A DNA stretch of 64,000 nucleotides from Phytophthora quininea (taxonomy: Eukaryota; Oomycota; Peronosporomycetes; Peronosporales; Peronosporaceae): NCBI GenBank assembly GCA_011947345.1, contig JAAVTG010000672.1:682001-746000 (forward strand). The letters are read 5' to 3'. This document shows, piece after piece, positions 20,631 to 32,200 of this stretch. How positions within the stretch are numbered: the stretch's first letter is position 1; every line of letters starts with the position of its first letter. The translations under genes were made by a program, and so were the position numbers. The notes beneath the pieces are model-generated. The model saw only the letters and a program-made list of their open reading frames with translations, made no database searches and was not told where the DNA came from.

Positions 20631-20946
20631 GTAATGAACCGCTTGTGCTGTGCAGAGGAAATTGCAAAGTGAATCAAATTGAGGTTGGCGATCGAGCTGA
20701 GACTACCAAAGCTAACGCTGAAGGGGCCTTCCGTGGAGACCATGGAGGCGCTGATGCAAAAACGCACAGATGACGTAGGTAAGAAGACTTGACTCCTGGT
20801 CGATCCGTGCTCTGACTGGTCCACATATCCGATGCCAACGCGTCCGTCCTGAGAAGAGCTTTGATTCGTTTGGCGTCGACACTGGAAGTACTGACAAGCA
20901 GGAACTTTGGCAACTTGTGCGTCCACGTAGTAACTGAGCCATTACA
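20631..20946 (+). repeat. 317-bp unit, right copy
   Basis: Reverse-oriented partner of 14334-14650, differing by a few bases. It begins TGTAATGAACCGCTTGTGC and ends GTAACTGAGCCATTACAT. The two copies bracket about 6 kb of nested retroelement and recombinase sequence. Confidence 0.85.
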
Positions 20947-22170
20947 TCCCCCACGACTAATTTGACGCTTGACGCCGGAAAGCTGCAGGAAACTCACGCC
21001 AGTGGGACACGTGATTGATGTCCGTGACGAACTTCCATGAGTTCTCGGTGTTCGGAAGGTCCGCCCACTGCACGAGATATTGAATACGGCCTCGGCGGCG
21101 GCGCTTGTGCAGCAATGCTGCGATCACGTAGATTCGGTATCACAATCATTTGAATTTCATACCTAATTTTATGAAGGTCAGGATTCTTCGAGTAGCATTA
21201 TGCATGTCATGTCTCCCCACGCAAATATTAATCTAGAAATTACATTACCGGGAATACTGGCTCCAATAGATACAAGAGCAGCTTTGCAATCATCTCCTTT
21301 TTCGCTGTCAATGACTCTAGGGTCACCGCTATTCCTATGTATTTTTGCAGGAAGATGTTAAGTTTATACAGTCAAGCCAACTTCCTCTGCAACAAGGCTA
21401 CTATCGAGCCGACATCGGCTTTGACCTCGCCCTCCGGGAGACCCTTCGACGGCAACAGGTGCTACATGCGCAAACTATATTGCATTAATATTGTTTGAAT
21501 GAGTAGTTCTCGTATTTAACAAAAGATGATACCCCTGTATGGCTAAAAGTGGATGATGATCTTAAACATTAAAACCCCAATGTGTAATGATCTGGTACTA
21601 TCCGGCAGCTTACCTGTTAGCGATTGTTTTTTACATACAACCACACCAATATCACTATATTGTTTTAATAATACGCTATCGTTGGTTTGGAGGATGCGAC
21701 GAAATTATTGCCCCGTACTCTGTGTAAACCTTAACGAGAATATAAAATACAGAGCCTTTTGATCGGTAAATATTACCGATACCTGCTATAATTTTGTTGT
21801 GCGTATGTTATTGAGACGTAGTCGAGAAGAGTAAATAATAATGCAAAAAATCACTTACACATAATATTTGCTAAGGGAATTGAAGCTTTATCATAGATAT
21901 GGGGGGCAAGGGGTTTAGTAGCTTAAAGTTACTACCGACGGAATTATTAAAAACATAGTCAAGATTTTGAAGAACGAGGCCATCAATATCGATATAGTCT
22001 GGTTGTAGAAAGGACATTTGACGTGAGATCTCTAGATGAAAATGATTATTGCTGTTTTGTGTTCGAGGGTCTTCACATCAACGATCACATGTTTTTCTGA
22101 TAAAGACCAAGGAAAGTGAACGCTTTCTGCGTCGTTCGAGCACTCGTGCAGCCATACCTCTGTCAAAAGC
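20947..22170. other. A/T-rich gene-free DNA
   Basis: No supported gene. A short stretch near 20950-21120 may still belong to a retroelement (chromodomain/integrase tail type), but frames are broken. The rest is A/T-rich with only short open frames. Confidence 0.4.
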
Positions 22171-22489
22171 TACAATGCTGTAGAAGGAGGCACTGGACGC
22201 AATCCAGCGCTGGCTGCAAGCCATGACAGCTAAAGCGAAGGCTGCAGCGGAAGCAGACCTGTAGGGCCAAGAAAAGCTCGTTGAACAGGCAAAGGCGCGA
22301 CAGCAAGAAATCCAACAGATGGTGGTGAAGCTTAAAGAAATGTATTTCTCAGAGTCCGATCAGTCGCAAGACTCGATCGATATGGGCCGGCTTCGTCGCT
22401 GCTCATACGGATCGAGCACCTCCAATGTGGAGTCAGAGCCATCGCCAGGAGATATCCCGCTGACGCAGGATCCAGACGAAGCGGCCTAG
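22171..22489 (+). pseudogene. Coiled-coil protein fragment with one in-frame stop
   Basis: One frame is coherent from about 22185 to TAG 22489 apart from a single TAG at 22261. It gives an Ala/Lys/Glu/Gln-rich coiled coil (AMTAKAKAAAEADL, stop, GQEKLVEQAKARQQEIQQM) and then an acidic Ser-rich tail (EPSPGDIPLTQDPDEAA). Codon use is regular and unlike the A/T-rich flanks. It resembles the N-terminal coiled part found in some retroelement Gag proteins, but I recognise no named family. Confidence 0.5.
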
Positions 22490-23989
22490 AGCGATGTGGC
22501 CCCCAATTTTAAATAACACGGAGCTTGGAGCTCACAGGCAACCAACTTGCCAAGACCGACAACGTCGCACCCGCGACTGTTCCGAATCCCAGTCCCAAGC
22601 AAGAAGGCGGGAGGGCCACGTGAAGCAGACGACGAGACGAAAGGCAGCGATCAGTAAGTACCCGACGAGAATTAACACGAAGAGTTGTTGTTGATGTTGT
22701 CTTCTTCGATATTGTTTTATCAAACGACCAGTTCTACTTCTGCCCTTTTCCACGTCTTCGATGTGCTGCCATGCAGCAGCTGAAGCCTGGTTATTCTCCG
22801 TCACATTTCGAGCGCACAACGTTACTTGTTAGTGCGGTGTATCTGTGGCAAGTAGATGGCGTAACCAGGAGAAATACTCGAGACCGCCAGCTACCAGTTG
22901 CAGAGGTGACGATCAAGGCCGTACAAGAGAGACAAGGAGAAACCAACCCCAAGCAACAACACACAAGCAGAAACGACCAAGATCCCGTCGGAGGGCCGCA
23001 CGAGAAGACGCAATGACAAGCAGAAGATCACGCAAGCAGTTTAGTTTATATGTTGCTAGTTAATCCGTAACACGGCCGAGCACCCAACATAACCTGCCAC
23101 CGACACAGCAGTTGGTGCCATCGACTTACCACGGCGAGATAGGGACTGCGGGATAGCGGCAGCGAGGACCGGCGCAGATAGTTCGAGCCATGCAAGGACA
23201 TGTGAACGGAAATGCAGCCGCTAGATATCGGTGGCTAAGGCCAAAAGAGGTAGCTGAGCCACGTGGTAGACGAGTCCACTCGCCCGGCCAATACACGTCT
23301 GTGAAAAGCCTGTCCGTCACGAACTACAAGAGGATGCACTAGGTAACGTAAACGGTGGTTACCAGTAAGTTTATTAGTTTGAGTAGTACTGCCGCCTAAG
23401 TAATCCACCGGACACCCCTTGTGGACACAAGGAGGACCAGTGTGCAACTCTTGTAGCGCAGTCACTGACACATAACCGGTCAAGTCGGCGGCGTCAAAAG
23501 AACAGAAGAACAGCTCGTTATGGCAAGGCGAATGATGTGCCTTTTTACTTGCGAAGCGGTTTTATACGTTTTGAAGGTATCTTAGTCCATCCAAAAACGA
23601 GGGTGATGATGAACTCTAATATGGACTATTTGGATTTCATTCTGACCGTAACGCCATAACAATCAGCAGCATATAATGTAAATTACTTACAACCGTTTGC
23701 ACACGTACCTATTGTTGGCGTTGCTACCTAAACACGTTACTTCTACTAAAACAAACCCACACATCGGTTATGTCGTCCTATTTTCACAAAATACTTGTAC
23801 TGTGCAAGCAACTGATCGTTATACAAGTGGAGATACAGTGATGTTTTGCAACGATCATCCAATTGTATAGCATCGTGTAGTAGCGACGGCTGGACATAAT
23901 AAAACACCAGTTTATACTTTAGTTAACTGGCTTTTAAGATATGTCAATATCATCTGTATGCTATCTGCATTTTCAAATACCAGCCTGCC
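22490..23989. other. Transposon-derived or unassigned DNA
   Basis: No supported gene. The segment 22800-23060 is rich in AGACGA/CAAGA-type motifs. The segment 23240-23490 could be a solitary long terminal repeat by its position next to retroelement remains, but I found no matching partner. From 23520 the DNA is A/T-rich. Confidence 0.35.
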
Positions 23990-24843
23990 ACAACTCCATT
24001 TAAATTTTGCTCTCTTTTGCTAAATGTCTGATGGCTATCAGTACCCACCGTTTTTGTGATGAATACCAAAGCATCAACTATTAGAACAACTGCCGCATTT
24101 AACGACGTTGTGCAGAATGGCTTTGGCACAACGCTTTGGAATGATATAAAGCCTCTCATATGGATTGGTTGGGAGTTCAAATTTATGGGAACAACTCACC
24201 GTGGTGGAATCCGGAGTTGTCCGTGGCCTTCCTCGACTTTCATGTTTCCGATCGCGATGAGGGCGAGCCTATTCTGCTTTTGTGGGACGACTTCTCTGCC
24301 CATTGGACAGATGAAGTCGAAACGCACGCTCAAAATCTTAATATCTGCTTTCTTAAAGTGACACCAGCACTGACATCGGTATGTCAACTGGCAGATATCT
24401 CGTGGTTTTGACCACTAAAACAACGGCTACGCCATGCATGGGTAGATACACTTGACTGAACCGCTCAAAACTTCAACTCCAGCGACTTGCAAGAGACATT
24501 CGAGTTAATAGCACCTTCGCGCGCTGAGGCCATTACTTGGCAACAACGGCATGGCGTCAACTGGTCGTTAAAGTTATTAAAAGCGGGCTTAAAGGCTTCG
24601 AGAAAGGCTCGTGAAGCTGGCGAATTAGTACCCAACGCGCTTGACAGCACAGAGACGAACAGAGAAGATTGCAGAAGTAACGAAAGCGGTCTTGCAGTGG
24701 GCACTACAGTTGATTCAGAAGCAGTTGTGGCGAGACTGTGTACCTTGAATGTGTTTGCTGACACCATCAGCGAAGATGACGATGTTGTTGACAGATACGT
24801 CGACGAGGTAATGCTGCAACATCTATTTGCATCTTTTGTATGA
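23990..24843 (+). pseudogene. Pogo/Tigger-type DDE transposase remnant
   Basis: Plus-strand frames carry the catalytic half of a DDE_1-type transposase: PILLLWDDFSAHWTDEV (second Asp region), LKVTPALTSVCQLADISWF and then PLKQRLRHAWVD, the usual layout where a PxxTxxxQPxD motif precedes the final catalytic residue. A TGA at 24409 replaces the residue before PLKQRL, and frames change near 24150 and 24460. A 118-residue C-terminal extension continues to TGA 24843. No terminal inverted repeats were recognised. The element is dead. Confidence 0.7.
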
Positions 24844-25416
24844 CCACGAGCAGTGCTTCAGGTTTTTCCTCCTTGTATCAAAATGTGTGTTGTCCGGATG
24901 CACATATACTATGCAGTAATCGCCGCCCACTACTCCTCAGCGTTGCATCCCTTGTAGAAGCAGAATCTGTGGGGTAGCAATCCCGCTATCTGAGAGGGAA
25001 GGCCACGTAAATGCAATTCCCGACAAAAGCAACATACATGATCCACACAGTTATTGTCGTTCACTAAGAAAACTAGTTTGAAGGTTGTCAAGGATAATGA
25101 ATCATGTGCTAGGCACTTAGGGAAATTGTGCTACGTGCAACGGACAAACTCTACAAGCTCGCCTCCACACAACCGAAGAATCGATGTCGAAGCATGATAT
25201 ATGTCAATTAGTCGTGACTCATTTCACTGCTTTATGATCCAAATGTTGGCCTTTTGTGAGCGCAACGAATGAATATTTATTTGGGGACTTAGAAAATCGA
25301 TGGAGCTACTTTTTACACAAAACTCTCTACAAGATCAGGCGGCGTACCAGTATATTCTGTTAAAGAACATTCGTATTTGGCGGGAAAGTGATCTCCAGCA
25401 ACCACGAAGGCTTGCC
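24844..25416. other. Spacer upstream of RFC1
   Basis: 573 bp without a supported gene. It forms the border between the transposon block and the housekeeping block and should hold the RFC1 promoter. Confidence 0.45.
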
Positions 25417-28380
25417 ATGGATATCCGCTCGTTCTTCCAGCAGAAGCCTCCCAGTAGCAGCGACAACGCTAAGAAGGCGGTCACCCCATCCAAGCGTATG
25501 CTTCTTTCTGCACCTTCTGTTCGCAATCAAGAAGTATTATTATATTTTAAATACACTAATCTCCTTGACAAAATGCTATGCAGCCAAGAAGGCCGAGCCG
25601 GAGCCGACGCCGCCTGCTCGACGCGCTCGCACCCCAAAGAAGGAGGTGATAGTGCTGGATGACAGCGATGAGAATGAAGCCGTGCAGCCCAAGGCCAGGA
25701 AGGGCCAGAGGAAGAAGCAGAAGGTCAGCTCGGACTCGGACTTTGAGATGGAGCCCAGTGACGACGACGTGCAGGAGACCAAGCCCAAGCAGCAACCCAA
25801 GCAAATGAAGCGACTGCGACGGCCCATCGATGACGAGGACGAGGAGATGCCAGAGATCAAGCCAAAGGCGGCTGTAAACGCTGAAGACTCGGAGGCCATT
25901 GCAAAAGCTCCGTCATCTCTGAAAAAGTGCCTGAGCCGTGCTCTGGTTGCCTGGATGGGAAGGCGTTTGTATTCTCCGGCGTGCTGGAAGGACTATCCAG
26001 GGAAGATGCTGTACATTTGGTGAAGTGCTGCGGTGGAACCGTAGCGACGAATATTGCGCGCACCACCAGGTACTTGGTGGTCGGGTCCAAGCTGGAGCAA
26101 GGTGGCCGTGTCGTGGACGGCTCGAAATATAAAGAAGCAGTGGCGAAGAACGTCCGCGTTCTGACGCAAAACGAGTTCTACAACCTCATTACAGAGGCGG
26201 CGGCGGCGCAGCAGTCCCAGGACTTGGCAGCGGAAAAGTCCAAGAAGAAAGCAGCGACCACTGCAGCGCGCAACGGACCCCAGAACGGCAAGCAGAAGAT
26301 AAACTCGTGCGTCTGCATTTTACTCCATTCTGACTCGACCCCTCAGGTTTTACTAATGTAGCGTTTTCTTTTGGTATGATGTTGAACAGGTCGATCAACG
26401 ATGAGCTGTGGACGGACAAGTACAAGCCGCAAACACTGGAGCATATGATCGGCAACGTCGAGCTTGGGCGGAAGCTGAAGACTTGGCTGCTAGACTGGGA
26501 AGCGATGCACGTGAAGGGGACCAAGAAAATTCCGTTCTCAAACAAATTGTCCGAGAACCGTGGAGCCAAGACAGTGTTGCTCTCGGGACCTCCTGGCATC
26601 GGCAAGACGACCATTGCCAACCTCGTTGCGCGCGAATGCGGCTTTGAGTGCACAGAGCTGAACGCTAGCGACACACGAAGCAAGAAAATGCTGCAGACCG
26701 GCTTGAAGGACGTCCTGGGGACGCAAGCTCTCCAGTTTGGCGCTCCTGTTGGTAGCTCCAAGGAGAAGATGCACCTCGCTCGCCGTGTGGTTATCATGGA
26801 CGAAGTGGATGGCATGTCTGGCGGCGATCGTGGCGGCACCGCGGAACTGATCCAGCTGATTAAGAAGTCCAAGACGCCGATTATTTGCATCTGCAATGAC
26901 CGGCAGAGCCAGAAGGTGCGCTCACTGGCAAACCACTCGTTCGACTTGCGGATGCGTCGCCCGACCAAGATCCAGATCGGCAAGCGGCTGATGGAAATTG
27001 GCTTGAAGGAGGGCCTTCACATCGAGAAGAACGCTATCGAGGAAGCAGCGGATCGGTGCGGCAACGATATCCGGCAATTGCTCACGCAAATGCAGCGCTG
27101 GCGGCTGACCACGACTAAGATTACGTACGCCGACATGGTCAATCCTACGTCGCAGCATAACAAGGACGAGTCGCTGCGTCTGAATCCATTCAGCGCCACC
27201 CAGGAGATCTTCAAACGCGATCTCTCTTTCGACGCGCGCAACGAGGCGTATTTCGTCGACTACGACCTGATGCCTCTGATGGTGCAGGAAAATTACATCC
27301 AAAGCATCATGAACAACCGGACCTCGTCGGATCAAAACCTGGAGTCGGCAATGCATGCGTCCGAGTTTATTTCGGAGAGCGACCTGCTGAACACGTATGT
27401 ACGGGTGGAGCAGCGCTGGGACTTACTAACGAAGCAAGCAGCGATGAACGTCGGTGCCTGCGTTTACTCGGCCGGGTTTATCGGCCACCCGGAATTTTCC
27501 AAGTGAGTGTATTTTAGCTGGTTGTGCCGACGAGAGTATTATCTGACGTGGTATTGTTTTCCAGGTGGCTGGGGAAAAATTCCTCCGCGTCCAAGTCGAA
27601 GCGTTTGCTGAGCGAGTTGTCGGTCCGCATGCGAGCGCATGCCTCCGGTTCCCGAGAAGGTGTGCTTTTTTTTCTTTTTCTTTCTTGATTGACTCGGCCG
27701 ACTGACGCGTTTTGTTGTTGTTTATTACAGTGATCCGCTTAGACTACGTTCCATACATGAAGGAGATCCTGCTGAAAAGCTCTTGTCAGGGGAGGAGGTG
27801 CGTCGGGATCTTTATTAGCTTGCTAACTCTACTGCAACGATTTTTTTATCATTTCCTCCCGTTATGTTACCCCGCAGAACATCAACGAGGTGATCGAGCT
27901 GCTTGACGAGTGCGAGATCACCCGCGAGGACCTGACGGAGTCCATGGAGAGCTTCAAGTTCCCTGGCGTGAAGCGCCACTCGTACGCTGAGCTCGACTCC
28001 AAGGCCAAGTCGGCGTTCACAAGACTGTACGATGCTGGCTGTTCCATCATACTTTTCTCTCGAGTTGTTCTCACATTACCATTTGCACAGATACAACAAG
28101 GCGTCGCACAAGTCCCAGGCTGTGGTGGAGTCTGTGCTGGGATCCACCACCATCAAGAAGGGCCGAGGGAAGGCAGTCGTGAAAGATGAAGACGACGGTC
28201 TACCGCCGCCGTCCGACGCCGAGAGCGAGCCTGAGGAGGAGGAGGACACTGACGTCAGCAAGTTCCAAAGAAGCGGCGAGGCGGTGCCGCCGCCGCCGCG
28301 AAACGCAAGTCTCCTTCCGCTGCAGCAGGCAAAGCTACCAAGGCGCGCAAGGCACCAGCCAAGAAGCGCCGCACGTAGCT
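25417..28380 (+). CDS. RFC1: Replication factor C subunit 1 (clamp-loader large subunit)
   Basis: ATG 25417 starts MDIRSFFQQKPP, a PIP-box-like opening (QxxxFF type) usual for RFC1. Exons: 25417-25495, 25584-26306, 26390-27502, 27565-27659, 27731-about 27797, then two more. Domains in order: acidic/Lys-rich linker; BRCT (GKAFVFSGVLEGLSREDA, RYLVVGSKLE); SINDELWTDKYKPQTLEH; AAA+ Walker A SGPPGIGKTT; Walker B VVIMDEVDGMSG; sensor 1 and arginine-rich parts; RFC1 C-terminal domain (LDYVPYMKEIL, LDECEITREDL); and a basic tail ending KKRRT. The RFC complex loads PCNA at primer ends in the nucleus. Single-base gaps: A5 at 25922-25926 (before the BRCT), near 27761, and near 28264-28273 (before the basic tail). 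The true stop is taken as TAG 28380. Confidence 0.93.
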
Positions 28381-29230
28381 GACATGATCTCCCGGTAAGT
28401 AGTCCGTAGTGTCCGATTCCTCCAAATGAACATTGTTCTTCGTTCAGGTGCAGCTCTGGCTGGTGGCCACAGGTCGGTGATCTTGCACAGCCGTGCTTCA
28501 GCCTGTGACACGGCCAGGTCACCCCCTGCGCCACGTCATCGCGGCTAGGTCTAAAGTTGCCTTGGTTGCAGGCCCGTCATTGTCTGGGCGCGGCGTCAGC
28601 GCCGTGACGTCATTGCCGAGTCCACGTCGCCTCTCGACTGTAGCATTCAACGCGGCCAGCGCCGCCTTGCTCACGGCGACGTTGGATGGCGTTCATGGGC
28701 GGCGGTGGGACCACCTCGAACAGCTTGGTCGGCCATGGTCTCCGCGAAGGCCCTGGCTCGAGTCCTCGACAATTGCCTGGCAGATTTCCTCTTGACAGCG
28801 ACCTTTGCACGTCAGCGGCTTTCTGCTGGCAGTGCAGGGTTGCAGCACAAGTCCCAGGCGGCTGGCATTCGATGAAGCCCCAAAACGAGCACGTGCTCGA
28901 ATATCCTCGACCGAAAGCGGCCGAAGCGGGAAGAACGCAGCATGAGCAGGTGCACCGATCTGGCGGTGGCCTTGCCGCTCTTGCTGCTTCTGCGGCGCAT
29001 TGAAAAGTGGCCGCACGTTTTCGCGTTTCATCACGGTCTCCGGTGGAAGCCATCCCGGCGACGTCACTGCTTCGCCCATCAACCGCTGACCACCAGACTG
29101 GCAAAATCACTTGAGTTTGTATGGGGCGCCGCCAGATCCGGCCGTGGCCCGCGCCTGCACCGCATTTGCCGGAGCACTCCGCCACCAGCGAACAAGACCG
29201 AGCTTCCCTCTCTCTCCTTCCCCGCCCGTC
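28381..29230. promoter_or_regulatory. 850-bp region upstream of acetyl-CoA carboxylase
   Basis: Several GC-rich overlapping open frames exist on both strands, but none carries a recognisable domain. The last 60 bp before ATG 29231 are pyrimidine-rich (CTTCCCTCTCTCTCCTTCC), as often seen around oomycete transcription starts. I treat this as promoter plus 5' UTR of the carboxylase. Confidence 0.5.
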
Positions 29231-32200
29231 ATGAGCCGCCATTCCACAACCGGCGCTGCAGGGCACACGACCACCACCACCCCAGCCAGCAGCGACTCGC
29301 ACACAATGGTGGCCCAGGAAGCAGCCCCGCCGACGCCGCGGCCCCGCTGGACCCGCAGTCGCGCCCGCGCAGCGACAGCAACCCGCTCACGTACGCCAGC
29401 ATGGACGAGTACGTGCGGCTGCAGCAGGGCCAGCGTGCCATCAAGTCGGTGCTCATCGCCAACAACGGCATCTCGGCCGTCAAGGCCATCCGCAGCATCC
29501 GCAGCTGGAGCTACGAGATGTTCGCGGACGAGCACGTCGTGACCTTCGTGGTCATGGCCACGCCCGAGGATCTTAAGGCCAACGCCGAGTACATCCGCAT
29601 GGCCGAGCACGTCGTGGAAGTGCCCGGCGGCTCCAACAACCACAACTACGCCAATGTGTCGCTCATCATCGAGATCGCCGAGCGCTTCAACGTGGACGCG
29701 GTCTGGGCCGGCTGGGGCCACGCCAGTGAGAACCCGCACCTGCCAGAGACGTTGGCGCAGACCGAGCGCAAGATCATCTTCATCGGACCCCGGGCAAGCC
29801 CATGCGTGCCTTGGGCGACAAGATCGGCTCCACCATCATCGCGCAGAGCGCCAAGGTGCCCACCATCGCCTGGAACGGCGACGGCATGGAGGTCGACTAC
29901 CGCAAGCAGAATGGCATCCCCGACGAGATCTACAACGCCGCTATGCTGCGCGACGGACAGCACTGTCTTGAAGAGTGCAAGCGCATCGGTTTCCCCGTCA
30001 TGATCAAGGCCAGCGAAGGTGGAGGCGGCAAGGGTATCCGTATGTGCCATGAAGAGTCTCAGGTGCTCAGCGCCTGGGAGGCTGTGTGCGGCGAAATCCC
30101 CGGCTCGCCCATTTTCGTCATGAAGTTGGCCCCCAAGTCCCGCCACTTGGAAGTGCAGCTGCTCGCGGATACCTACGGCAACGCGATTGCATTGAGCGGC
30201 CGTGACTGCTCCGTGCAGCGTCGTCACCAGAAGATTGTCGAGGAAGGCCCCGTGCTCGCCCCCACCGAGGAGGTTTGGGAGCAGATGATGCGCGCCGCTA
30301 CTCGTCTCGCCCAGGAGGTCGAGTACGTGAACGCCGGTACGGTCGAGTACCTTTTCAGCGAGCTGCCGGAGGACAACGGCAACTCGTTCTTCTTCCTGGA
30401 GCTGAACCCGCGTCTGCAGGTGGAACACCCCGTCACGGAGATGATCACCCATGTGAACCTGCCGGCCGCCCAGCTGCAGGTGGCTATGGGCATCCCGCTG
30501 CACTGCATCCCAGACGTGCGTCGTCTCTACAACAAGGACGCGTTCCAGACGGCCCCGATCGACTTCGATACCGAGAAGCAGAAGCCGCCGCACGGACACG
30601 TTATCGCCGCGCGTATCACCGCCGAGGACCCCAACGCCGGGTTCCGTCCTACCAGCGGTGCCATCCAGGAGCTCAACTTCCGTAGTACTCCCGATGTGTG
30701 GGGCTACTTCTCCGTGGACTCTTCTGGCCAGGTGCACGAGTTCGCCGACTCGCAGTTCGGCCACTTGTTCTCGTGGAGCACGACCCGTGAGAAGGCCCGC
30801 AAGAACATGATCCTTGCGCTAAAGGAGCTGTCTATCCGTGGCGACATCCACACCACCGTCGAGTACATCGTCAACATGATGGAGTCGGAAGATTTCAAGT
30901 ACAACCGCATCTCCACGTCGTGGCTGGACGAGCGTATCAAGCACCACAACGAAGTTCGTCTGCAGGGCCGTCCGGACCCGCTCATGGTGGTGCTTGTCGG
31001 TGCCGTCTGCTCTGCGTACCAGTCGTCGAATGCGCTGCAGGAGGAATACGTCAGCCAGATCGAGCGTGGCCAGCTTCCGCACAACAACCTGCTGTCCCAG
31101 AAGGAGCCGCTCGAGCTCATTTACGAAGGTATCAAGTACAACATCACGGCGTACCGCAGTGGGCCGATTCAGTTCACGCTCTCGTGCAACGGCTCGTACG
31201 TGCAGGTGGAGATTCGCACGCTGTCCGACGGTGGCTTCTTGGTTCTGTTGAACGGCAAGTCGCACGTGGCGTACGCCACCAAGGAAGCTCAGGGCCTGCG
31301 TCTTGTGGTGGACAGCCACACGTGCGTGTTCACCAAGGAGTACGACCCCACGCGTCTGGTGACCAACACGGCCGGTAAACTCGCCCGCTACCTGGTGGAC
31401 GATGGTGCCAGTCTGCGTCGCGGCATGCCGTACGCTGAAATCGAGGTGATGAAGATGTACATGCCTCTGCTTACCCCGAGGCCGGTGTGATCCGTCTTCT
31501 CAAGTCGGAAGGTGCCGTGCTGGCGCCTGGCGACTGTATCGCCACTATGGAGCTCGACGACCCGTCCTGCGTCAAGAAGTCCGATGTGTACATGGGCAAG
31601 CTGCCGACCGATGAGAACGCAAACGGCAAGAGCACCAAGTCGGTCCACAAGATGCGCAAGTCGCTGGCCGTGCTGAAGAGCGTGTTCCAGGGTTACTACA
31701 TCCCCGAGGAATTGGCGCAGAAGGCGCTTACGGACCTGTTCCAGGTGCTGAACGAGCCGCTCCTGCCTGTGGAAGAGATCAAGGAGGCCATGTCCTCGCT
31801 GGCTGGCCGTATCCCGCTTGAAGTGTTCGCGAAAATTACGGACAAGCTCCAGACGTTCAAGAAGGCAGTCGCTGCCGAGCCCACGGCCACTCACGAGTTC
31901 AACGTCGCTGAGGTTATGGAGATCCTGGACGAGCACAAGAAGACGCTGGCGACGGACCGTCAGCGCTCGGACTTCGACACTTCCGTCGCCACTCTCCGTG
32001 ACATTGCCGCTAAGTACAAGCACGGTCTGCTGTCTGGCGAAGAGGCTGCGCTAACGGAGCTGATCGACGAGTACTTCACGGTCGAGACCGTGTACGCCAA
32101 CTCGCACAACATTGAGGACGTTGTGATGGCCCTGCGTCAGCAGAACACGTCTGACCTGAACAAGGTGTTCGCTATTGCTCGCTCGCACAAGGCGTTGGAG

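Noticed and set aside
14334..20946. The 317-bp pair as long terminal repeats
   Set aside because: The copies are in inverted, not direct, orientation and contain coding-like sequence, so they cannot be the LTRs of the element between them.
28610..29302. GC-rich minus- and plus-strand frames before acetyl-CoA carboxylase
   Set aside because: They overlap each other on both strands, have Gly/Ala/Arg bias and no recognisable domain. Better explained as promoter and 5' UTR.
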